Shown here piece by piece: positions 22,074 to 28,623 of a stretch of DNA of 32,121 nt. How positions within the stretch are numbered: position 1 is the stretch's first letter; each line of letters opens with the position of its first letter. Position numbers and translations under genes: made by a program. The notes beneath the pieces are model-generated. The model made no database searches, was not told the DNA's origin, and saw only the letters and a list, made by a program, of their open reading frames with translations. Source of the stretch: an uncultured Eubacteriales bacterium (GTDB lineage Bacteria; Bacillota; Clostridia; Oscillospirales; Oscillospiraceae); assembly GCA_900544975.1 (NCBI GenBank), contig UQXI01000031.1:1-32121 (forward strand), read 5' to 3'.

Positions 22074-23951
22074 ATGCCGAAAATCATACAACTTTCCCCT
22101 CATGTGGCCAATCTGATTGCCGCAGGCGAGGTGGTGGAGCGCCCGGCTTCTGTGGTGAAGGAGCTGCTGGAAAACGCAGTGGACGCCGGGGCCTCCAAGG
22201 TGACGGTGGAGTTGCGCAACGGCGGCATGACATTCCTCCGGGTGACGGATGACGGCTGCGGCATGACGCGGGAGGATGCCAGAACCGCATTTCTCCGCCA
22301 CGCCACCTCCAAGCTCCGGGAGCCGGAGGATCTGAACGCCATCGGCACCATGGGCTTCCGGGGAGAGGCTTTGGCGGCCATTGCCGCAGTGTCCCGGGTG
22401 GACCTGCTGACCAAGACGGCCGGCGCAGTGGAAGGGACCAGCCTCCACTTGGAGGCGGGGGAAATCACAGCGGAGTCTGAGGCCGGATGCCCGGAGGGGA
22501 CCACCATGATGGTCCGGGACCTCTTCTTCAATACCCCGGCCCGGATGAAATTTATGAAGCAGGACAGCGTAGAGGGGGCGGCCGTTGCCGCCGCCGTGCA
22601 GCGCCAGGCCCTGGCCCATCCCCAGGTGGCAGTCCGCCTGCTCCGGGATGGGAAGGAGATTCTCAATACCCCCGGCGATGGGCGGCTGCTGTCCGCCATG
22701 GCCGGTGTCTACGGCCGGGAGGCGGCCAACTTGGTCCCGGTGGACAGCCACTGGGAGAGCAGCCAGGTGCAGGGGTTCGTCTCCAAGCCCACCCAGGCCC
22801 GGGCCAGCCGGGCGTACCAGATCTTCTTTGTCAATGGCCGGCCGGTGAAGTCCAAGCTCCTTCAGTCGGCGCTGGAGGAGGCATATCGGAACCAATTGAT
22901 GGTGGGGAAATTTCCCGCCTGTGTCCTCCATGTGCAGGTGCCGCCCCATACGGTGGACGTCAATGTCCACCCGGCCAAGACGGAGGTCAAGTTCCTTTCG
23001 GAGCGGGAGGCCTTTGACTGTGTGCATTATGGAGTCCTGGCGGCGCTGAACAAGACCCAGGACCGGCCCCAGCTGCACCTGGACGGGGAGAAGCCGGAGC
23101 CTGCTCCCGCGCCCAAGAAGCAGGAGGCCTTCCAGACTATGCCCGCCGAGACCTACCGGCAGATGGCCGCCGCCCTGGCGGGAGGGAAGAAACCGGATCC
23201 GGAACGGGCCCAGGCGGCTGTGCGTGCCATGGAGCGGGCGCCTTTGGCCCAGCCCGTCTTCATCCCCCGCCCCCAGGCCGAGCTCCGTCCGGAGCCGCCC
23301 AGGGCCTCAGAGCCGGCTCCTGTCCCGGCGCCGCCGGAGGAACAGCCGGAGCCGGTCCAGGCGGTGCTGCCCATGCCGGAGGAGCCCTCTTTCACGGTGC
23401 TGGGGGAGCTGTTCCGCACCTACATCGTGGTACAGCAGGGGGAGGAGGCGTTCCTCATCGACAAGCACGCCGCCCACGAGCGGGTTTTGTTTGACAAGCT
23501 CCGGGCCCAGAAGCAGGAGATTGCCTCTCAGACCCTGTTGGCCCCTCAGGTGTGCCGTCTGGGTCAGGAGGGTGCGGCGTTGGTGCTGGAGCAGCTGCCC
23601 CTGTTGGATGAACTGGGGTATGGCGTGGAAGAATTTGGGGAGGGAACGGTGCTGCTGCGCCAGGCTCCCATGGACCTCTCCCCGGAGCAGGCGGCGGATT
23701 GCCTCACCAGCCTGGTCCAGGACTTGCAAGAGGGAAAGCGGGAGGACCGGGACGGTCTGCGGGATCACATCCTGCACACCATGGCCTGCAAGGCCGCCAT
23801 TAAGGCGGGCTGGCACACGGATTCCCTGGAGCGGGAGGCGCTGGTCCGGGAGGTTTTGGGCCGGGAGGACCTGAAATACTGCCCCCATGGCCGCCCCGTC
23901 TGCATCCGGCTGACCAAACAACAGCTGGAGCGCCAGTTTGGACGGGCGTAA
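22074..23951 (+). CDS. mutL: DNA mismatch repair protein MutL
   Basis: A 625-aa GHKL ATPase that couples MutS recognition to strand cutting. The N-terminal ATP site shows 'LIAAGEVVERPASVVKELLE' with 'NAVDAGA', 'DDGCGM', 'GFRGEALAAIAAVS' and 'GTTMMVRDLFFNTPAR'. A Pro/Glu-rich linker (about 335-435) leads to the C-terminal domain with the endonuclease motif 'IDKHAAHERVLFD' (from Asp463), 'HTMACKAAIKAG' and 'CPHGRPVCIRL'. In the usual E(x)4E the second Glu is Asp here, a conservative change. The start has AAGGAGGTGCAAA directly upstream; a longer form overlapping the previous gene is less likely. Confidence 0.96.
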   Translation: MPKIIQLSPHVANLIAAGEVVERPASVVKELLENAVDAGASKVTVELRNGGMTFLRVTDDGCGMTREDARTAFLRHATSKLREPEDLNAIGTMGFRGEALAAIAAVSRVDLLTKTAGAVEGTSLHLEAGEITAESEAGCPEGTTMMVRDLFFNTPARMKFMKQDSVEGAAVAAAVQRQALAHPQVAVRLLRDGKEILNTPGDGRLLSAMAGVYGREAANLVPVDSHWESSQVQGFVSKPTQARASRAYQIFFVNGRPVKSKLLQSALEEAYRNQLMVGKFPACVLHVQVPPHTVDVNVHPAKTEVKFLSEREAFDCVHYGVLAALNKTQDRPQLHLDGEKPEPAPAPKKQEAFQTMPAETYRQMAAALAGGKKPDPERAQAAVRAMERAPLAQPVFIPRPQAELRPEPPRASEPAPVPAPPEEQPEPVQAVLPMPEEPSFTVLGELFRTYIVVQQGEEAFLIDKHAAHERVLFDKLRAQKQEIASQTLLAPQVCRLGQEGAALVLEQLPLLDELGYGVEEFGEGTVLLRQAPMDLSPEQAADCLTSLVQDLQEGKREDRDGLRDHILHTMACKAAIKAGWHTDSLEREALVREVLGREDLKYCPHGRPVCIRLTKQQLERQFGRA

Positions 23952-23981
23952 CAGCTTGGAAACGAGAAGGAGGAGCCGCCT

Positions 23982-24926
23982 TTGGATCGGATACTTTGCA
24001 TTGCCGGCCCCACCGCCTCTGGGAAAACAGAGCTGGCCGTGGCCGTGGCCCTGGCCCTGAATGGAGAGGTGGTGTCCTGCGACTCCATGCAGGTTTACCG
24101 CCGCATGGACATCGGCACGGCCAAGCCCACCCTGGAAGAGCGCCGGGGGGTCCCCCATCACATGCTGGATGTGGCGGAGCCCAGCGAACCCATGTCTGTG
24201 GGGAAGTTTGTGGATCTGGCCGCCCCGGTGGTGGAGGACATTTTGGCCCGGGGCAAAACCGCCATCCTGGCGGGAGGCACCGGCCTGTATATGGACGCCT
24301 TGATCCGGGGCAATGGCTTTGCACCTGACCCGGACCCGGCGCTACGCCGGATGCTCCAGGACCGGGCCCGGCAGGAGGGGACGGAACCGCTTCTGGAAGA
24401 GCTCCGGGCCGTGGACCCGGAGGCGGCGTCCCGGTTGCACCCCGCCGATGAGAAGCGGATCATCCGGGCCCTGGAGGTGTACCGACAGACGGGGAAGACT
24501 CTGACCCAGCACAACCTGGAGACCCGGCAGGTTCCCCCCCGATACCGGCCCTGCTGGCTGGGACTGGATTTTCCGGACCGGGGGGAGCTGTACCGGCGAA
24601 TTGACTTGCGGGTGGAGGACATGCTCCGGCGGGGCCTTCTGGATGAGATCCGGGGGCTTTTGGCGCAGGGGCTGTCTCCCGGTGCCACGGCGCTGCAGGC
24701 CATCGGGTACAAAGAGTTTCTGGCCGCGCTGGAAGGCCAGTGTACGGTGCAGGAAGCGGTGGAGGCCGTCCAGAAGGCCTCCCGCCATTATGCCAAGCGG
24801 CAGCTCACCTGGTTCCGGCGGAATGAGGACATGGAATGGATCTTCCGGCAGCCCGGTCAGGATTTTTCCCAGATTTTTGAGCAGGCGGTGGCAAAAATTC
24901 ACTTTTTCGACACAGCCGGGTGGTAA
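23982..24926 (+). CDS. miaA: tRNA dimethylallyltransferase
   Basis: A 314-aa enzyme that adds dimethylallyl to A37 of UNN-reading tRNAs, giving i6A, the substrate of MiaB. The P-loop 'CIAGPTASGKTELAVAVA' is at the start, followed by 'VVSCDSMQVYRRMDIGTAKP', 'GVPHHMLDVAEP', 'LAGGTGLYMDALI' and the C-terminal 'RHYAKRQLTWFR'. The start codon is TTG, with AAGGAGGAG ending 5-6 nt upstream; no ATG is available before the P-loop. It lies 30 nt after mutL and 38 nt before hfq, the same miaA-hfq pairing known from many bacteria. Confidence 0.95.
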   Translation: MDRILCIAGPTASGKTELAVAVALALNGEVVSCDSMQVYRRMDIGTAKPTLEERRGVPHHMLDVAEPSEPMSVGKFVDLAAPVVEDILARGKTAILAGGTGLYMDALIRGNGFAPDPDPALRRMLQDRARQEGTEPLLEELRAVDPEAASRLHPADEKRIIRALEVYRQTGKTLTQHNLETRQVPPRYRPCWLGLDFPDRGELYRRIDLRVEDMLRRGLLDEIRGLLAQGLSPGATALQAIGYKEFLAALEGQCTVQEAVEAVQKASRHYAKRQLTWFRRNEDMEWIFRQPGQDFSQIFEQAVAKIHFFDTAGW

Positions 24927-24964
24927 GATAGAGGTATCCCAATAGAAAGAAGGAAGGAATACTT

Positions 24965-25192
24965 ATGTCTGAAGCCATGAACTTACAAGACGCGCTGCTG
25001 CGCCAGGTCCTGAAGGAACGCATCCCGGTGACCCTGTTTCTCATGAACGGGTTCCAGCTGCGCGGGGTTATCACCGGATTTGACAATTTTGTGGTAATCC
25101 TTGTCACAGACAACAAGCAGCAGATGATCTACAAGCACGCCATTTCCACCCTGGTTCCAGCACGTCCCCTGAAAATCGGCGCTCCTGTGTAA
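24965..25192 (+). CDS. hfq: RNA chaperone Hfq
   Basis: A 75-aa Sm-like protein that forms a hexameric ring and binds small RNAs and mRNAs. The Sm1 part shows 'NLQDALLRQVLKERIPVTLF' and 'NGFQLRGVITGFDNFVV', and the Sm2 part 'MIYKHAIST'. Length matches the short Firmicutes form without the long C-terminal tail of E. coli Hfq. The SD is GAAGGAAGGAATACTT. It is the last gene of the mut-mia run. Only 8 nt after its stop a 16-bp perfect hairpin begins, which reaches the start of the next gene. Confidence 0.96.
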   Translation: MSEAMNLQDALLRQVLKERIPVTLFLMNGFQLRGVITGFDNFVVILVTDNKQQMIYKHAISTLVPARPLKIGAPV

Positions 25193-25200
25193 GAGGCGGT

Positions 25201-25253
25201 GCCCTGTTTCATGGGACTGACCACAGAAAGGATGTTCTCCCATGAAACAGGGC
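25201..25253 (+). promoter_or_regulatory. Perfect hairpin covering the start codon of the HlyD-like gene
   Basis: The 16-nt arm 25201-25216 is perfectly complementary to 25238-25253. The second arm contains the ATG (25242-25244) and the next three codons. The 21-nt loop holds the SD AAAGGA (25227-25232). There is no T-tract, so termination is unlikely; control of translation initiation or a processing site is more plausible. Confidence 0.75.
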
Positions 25254-26459
25254 AAGCAATTTATGAGGGCCATTATGCTGGTGTTGGCCTTGATGGTCAC
25301 CAGCTATATCATATACAATGTCATTCGCACGGCCTCCAGTGGCGTTGCCACGGCCCAGGCAGTGCTCTATGCAGCCTCCGATGGAGTTTCCGTCGAAGGC
25401 TTTGTGGTGCGTCAGGAGACAGTGATTCCGGCCGCCTATGATCTGGTGCTCCCCACCAAAGGAGAGGGGGAGAAAGTGGCCTTTGGAGAAGAGGTGGCGG
25501 TGAGTCTCCGCAGTGACGCCGCCCGGGCCCGGCAGGAGGAGATTGCCCAGACAAAACGGGATTTGGAGCAGCTTCGCCTGGCCGTCGCCTATCAGTCCCA
25601 GCTCACAGACAGTGAGGTTGTGGCCCAGCGCATTGCCGCTTCGGCTGCCTCCCTGGCCGGGCAGGTGGCCCAGAGGCGGCTGGATGCCGCCCGGACGGCA
25701 GGACAGGACCTGCGCTCCCTCATCCTCCGGCAGAGCGCGGGAGATTCGGACACCGACGCCATGCAGGAGCAGATTGCACAGCTCCAGAGCCAACTGGAGG
25801 GCCTGGAGGCCAGCGCCGCATCGGACACCAAATCCGTCACGGTCCAGTCCGCCGGATATTACTCCGCGGTGGCAGACGGCTATGAGACACTGCTGACGCC
25901 GCAGACCTTGACCAATCTCACGGCTTCTGGCTTCCAGGACCTGTGGAAGGAAGGGGCGGCTTCCCCGGGGCAGAACGCCGGGCGCCTCATTTCCTCCGGC
26001 CAGTGGTACTATGCCTGTACCGTGGAGAAGCAGTACCTGGAGGGCCTGGAGGTGGGGGACAGACTCCAGGTGAGCCTGGGGGGCGAGGTGGATCTGGAGC
26101 TGACCATGACGGTGACCCGGGTAAACCGGGAGGAGGAGACGGGGCTGCTGGTCCTGACTTCCCAGGAACATCTGGCTGCGGTTTCCGCCTTGCGGCGGCT
26201 CCATGCGGATATCATTTTCCACGCCTACCAGGGCCTCCGGGTCCCCCGGGAGGCGGTGTGTTACAGCGAAGAAACCGGCTCTGCCGGAGTCTATGTGCTG
26301 GAGGGGGCCAAGGCGGTGTGGAAGGACATTCAGCTGATCTATGACAACGGCGAGATGTACATTGCCGCGCTGGACCAGAGCAGCACAGGAAATCTCTGGC
26401 CGGGAGACCTGATTCTCCTGGATACCCAGGAACTTTTTGATGGAAAGCTGGTGAAATGA
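25242..26459 (+). CDS. HlyD-like membrane-anchored protein
   Basis: A 405-aa protein with one N-terminal transmembrane helix (about 7-29) and a large outer part. A short beta segment (about 48-75, 'GFVVRQETVIPA') is followed by an alpha-helical, Ala/Gln/Glu-rich hairpin with coiled-coil character (about 92-190). A C-terminal beta-rich part has 'ISSGQWYYACTVEKQYL' and 'GLRVPREAVCYSEE'. This is the biotinyl-lipoyl/HlyD adaptor layout. No ABC transporter or outer-membrane partner is near, and it lies between hfq and the yggS-sepF-divIVA genes. It may therefore have a cell-envelope or division role rather than efflux. Its 3' end overlaps yggS (ATGA). Confidence 0.75.
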   Translation: MKQGKQFMRAIMLVLALMVTSYIIYNVIRTASSGVATAQAVLYAASDGVSVEGFVVRQETVIPAAYDLVLPTKGEGEKVAFGEEVAVSLRSDAARARQEEIAQTKRDLEQLRLAVAYQSQLTDSEVVAQRIAASAASLAGQVAQRRLDAARTAGQDLRSLILRQSAGDSDTDAMQEQIAQLQSQLEGLEASAASDTKSVTVQSAGYYSAVADGYETLLTPQTLTNLTASGFQDLWKEGAASPGQNAGRLISSGQWYYACTVEKQYLEGLEVGDRLQVSLGGEVDLELTMTVTRVNREEETGLLVLTSQEHLAAVSALRRLHADIIFHAYQGLRVPREAVCYSEETGSAGVYVLEGAKAVWKDIQLIYDNGEMYIAALDQSSTGNLWPGDLILLDTQELFDGKLVK

Positions 26460-27166
26460 ACATGGAAACCATTCAGGAACGTGTAGCCCGGGTACGGGCA
26501 GAAATCCGGGCGGCGGCCCTGGCCTGCGGCCGGGACCCAGGGGAGATTGCCCTGTGCGCCGCCACCAAAATGAACGACGCCGAAGCCGTTCGGCAGGCCA
26601 TTGCAGCCGGTGTGGACTGCTGCGGCGAGAACCGGGTGCAGGAGCTGGTGCAGAAGTCTGGGGAAGACGCTTACCGGGGCGCGCCGGTGCATTTCATCGG
26701 TCATCTCCAGACCAATAAGGTCCGCCAGGTGGTGGGCCATGTGGATTTGATTCAAAGCGCCGACCGCTGGAATCTGCTGGAGGCGCTGGAAAAGGAAGCC
26801 GCCCGTCAGGGCATCTGCCAGAAGGTGCTTCTGGAAGTGAACATCGCCGGGGAGGAGAGCAAATCCGGCTTCTCTCCGGAGTCTCTTTGGGAGGTTCTGG
26901 AAGGATTTGGCGGCTTTTCCCACTTGCAGGTACATGGGCTCATGGCAATCCCCCCTGTGAGCACCCGCCCGGGAGAAAATTTGCAATTTTTTTCTGAAAT
27001 GCGCAACCTTTTTGTTGACATAAGTAGAAAAAAATACGATAATGTTACCATGGCCCAGCTGTCCATGGGGATGTCCGGGGACTACCCCGACGCCATCGCC
27101 TGCGGCAGCACCATGGTCCGCATTGGAACTGCGATTTTTGGCCCGCGCGATTATGGTCAGAAGTGA
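26456..27166 (+). CDS. yggS: YggS/YlmE family pyridoxal phosphate homeostasis protein
   Basis: A 236-aa PLP-binding protein with an alanine-racemase-like barrel. It keeps free PLP in balance and has no known enzymatic turnover. The PLP lysine is Lys38 in 'CAATKMNDAEAV', followed by 'GENRVQELVQK', 'HFIGHLQTNKVRQ', 'EVNIAGEESKSGF' and the phosphate-binding end 'LSMGMSGDYPDAIACGSTMV' with 'RIGTAIFG'. The ATG overlaps the stop of the previous gene by 4 nt. In B. subtilis the same gene (ylmE) also precedes sepF (ylmF). The segment 26975-27045 is AT-rich against the rest of the gene and contains a promoter-like sequence. Confidence 0.94.
   Translation: MNMETIQERVARVRAEIRAAALACGRDPGEIALCAATKMNDAEAVRQAIAAGVDCCGENRVQELVQKSGEDAYRGAPVHFIGHLQTNKVRQVVGHVDLIQSADRWNLLEALEKEAARQGICQKVLLEVNIAGEESKSGFSPESLWEVLEGFGGFSHLQVHGLMAIPPVSTRPGENLQFFSEMRNLFVDISRKKYDNVTMAQLSMGMSGDYPDAIACGSTMVRIGTAIFGPRDYGQK
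27015..27043 (+). promoter_or_regulatory. Promoter inside yggS for sepF-divIVA
   Basis: TTGACA (27015-27020), 17-bp spacer, GATAAT (27038-27043), inside the yggS coding region about 160 nt before sepF. It lies in an AT-rich island within an otherwise GC-rich gene. Confidence 0.55.
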
Positions 27167-27199
27167 CTGTCAGATAGATACTTAGGAGGATACACCAAC

Positions 27200-27700
27200 A
27201 TGGGATTTTTGGATGAACTGAAGAAGCTGACGAAGCCTTATGCCGATGAGGAAGAAGATTACGATGATTACGACGACGAGCCCGTAGAAGAGGAAGAGCC
27301 ACCTGCCCCCACGTCCCGCGCTACCCGCCGCAGCGCTACCATGACCGATCCAGTCTACTCCCGCAGTTCCGGGCTGGATACAGGCCGCACCACGGGAAGC
27401 CGCATCGTGAATATCAACACCACGACCCAGCTCCAGGTGGTCCTGGTGAAGCCGGAGCGGTTTGACAATGTGTCGGAAATTGCCGACCACCTGCGGGATA
27501 AGCACTCGGTGCTCCTGAACCTGGAGAACACCGACCGGAACATTGCCCGCCGCTTGGTGGACTTCCTGTCCGGCTGCGCCTATGCTCTGGATGGAAAGAT
27601 CAAGAAGGTGGCCGCCTCGGCCTACCTGCTCACCCCCTACAACGTGGAGATTGTGGGCGATTTGGTAGAAGAGCTGGAAAACAACGGCGTGTACTTTTAA
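27200..27700 (+). CDS. sepF: Cell division protein SepF
   Basis: A 166-aa FtsZ-binding membrane anchor of the divisome. The N-terminal 'MGFLDELKKLTKPY' is the amphipathic membrane-targeting helix. It is followed by a very acidic linker (about 16-35, 'ADEEEDYDDYDDEPVEEEEP') and the DUF552 core (about 68-160, 'IVNINTTTQLQVVLVKPERF', 'LLNLENTDRNIARRLVDFLS', 'LLTPYNVEI'). The core forms dimers and rings that align FtsZ filaments. The SD is AGGAGGATACACCAAC. It lies between yggS and divIVA as in other Firmicutes, and may be driven by the promoter inside yggS. Confidence 0.95.
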   Translation: MGFLDELKKLTKPYADEEEDYDDYDDEPVEEEEPPAPTSRATRRSATMTDPVYSRSSGLDTGRTTGSRIVNINTTTQLQVVLVKPERFDNVSEIADHLRDKHSVLLNLENTDRNIARRLVDFLSGCAYALDGKIKKVAASAYLLTPYNVEIVGDLVEELENNGVYF

Positions 27701-27723
27701 TCGCACCATAAGGGGGACAGACG

Positions 27724-28335
27724 ATGTTTACACCGCAGCAATTGGAACAGATTACCTTTCACACCTCGGTATTCGGCGGCTACGATATGGACTCTGTGGA
27801 TGAGTTCCTGGTGGCGCTGATTGAGGACTACAATACCCTGTACAAAGACAATGCCACCCTGAAGAGCAAAATGCGGGTCTTGGTGGAGAAGCTGGAGGAA
27901 TACCGGGCCGGAGAAGGCAGCGCCAAAGAGAGCCTGCGGGCGGTCCAGCAGACCTGCGACAACATGATTCGGGAGGCGGAGGCCAAGTGCCTGAAGATGC
28001 TCCACCAGGCAGAAGCCCAAGCCCCCAGCACCAGCCTGGCAGATGCCAAAGCTGTGGCCCGGGAGGGGATCGAGTCTCTGGAGACTCAGCTGAAGGAAGT
28101 GCTGGACAAGCTGGAGACCATCAAGTCCCAAGCCGGCGCAGAGACCCACCAGGAGGCGCCCAAGCCTCAGAATGAGGCTCAGGTGGCTCAGGAGATTGCC
28201 CAAAATCTGGAGAAGCTGGTGGGCACCACAGAAGACACCGCCCCCGTGCCCCGCAGCCCTCGGGTGGACAGCAACACCACCAGCCGGTTTACCAACCTCC
28301 AGTTCGGCAAGAACTACGACCCCACCAAACGGTAA
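27724..28335 (+). CDS. divIVA: DivIVA domain cell-division/polarity protein
   Basis: A 203-aa coiled-coil protein that senses curved membrane at septa and poles. The conserved N-terminal lipid-binding domain is visible in 'FHTSVFGGYDMDSVDEFLVA', followed by coiled coil (about 35-75 and 105-140). A hydrophilic, Pro/Gln-containing tail ends 'RFTNLQFGKNYDPTKR'. The start follows AAGGGGGACAGACG, 23 nt after sepF. ylmG and ylmH, which lie between sepF and divIVA in B. subtilis, are absent. Confidence 0.92.
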   Translation: MFTPQQLEQITFHTSVFGGYDMDSVDEFLVALIEDYNTLYKDNATLKSKMRVLVEKLEEYRAGEGSAKESLRAVQQTCDNMIREAEAKCLKMLHQAEAQAPSTSLADAKAVAREGIESLETQLKEVLDKLETIKSQAGAETHQEAPKPQNEAQVAQEIAQNLEKLVGTTEDTAPVPRSPRVDSNTTSRFTNLQFGKNYDPTKR

Positions 28336-28349
28336 ATTTCATAATCAAT

Positions 28350-28595
28350 GCACAGATGAGGACAGGCGCGTTGCCATTCCCGCCTTCAGAGAGCTGCCGG
28401 CTGGTGCGAGGCAGCAGGCGGCGGCAGGGCGTATCCCCTCGGAGCAGCTCCCCGAAGATGGCAGTAGACGGAGCCGGTTCATGGCCGATATCCCATGACA
28501 CGAGTGGCCGGGCATTCCCCGGCAAGAAGAGTGGTACCGCAGAGGTGACAGCGCCTTTGTCTCTTTCCCAGAGACAGAGGCGTTCCTTTTTTATC
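28350..28595 (+). promoter_or_regulatory. T-box leader (Ile) of ileS
   Basis: The leader has the stem I motif 'GATGAGGACAGG' near its start and the distal-loop motif 'CAGAGAGCTGCCGGC'. The specifier ATC (28433-28435) follows, in the context GTATCCCCTCGGAG. The T-box core AGAGTGGTACCGC (28528-28540) comes next. A 13-bp terminator stem (28552-28564 with 28570-28582) with T-tract ends at about 28592. Uncharged tRNA-Ile would pair with ATC and the T-box and prevent termination. Confidence 0.9.
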
Positions 28596-28623
28596 ATCTT
28601 TCATTTTTTGGAGGCAACCTATT

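Noticed and set aside
25199..25441. 80-codon frame starting before the HlyD-like gene
   Set aside because: It crosses the hairpin and overlaps the well-supported HlyD-like frame; its composition fits no protein family.
28336..28350. CATAAT as a -10 for the T-box transcript
   Set aside because: No acceptable -35 lies 16-18 bp upstream, so the promoter of ileS remains unplaced.
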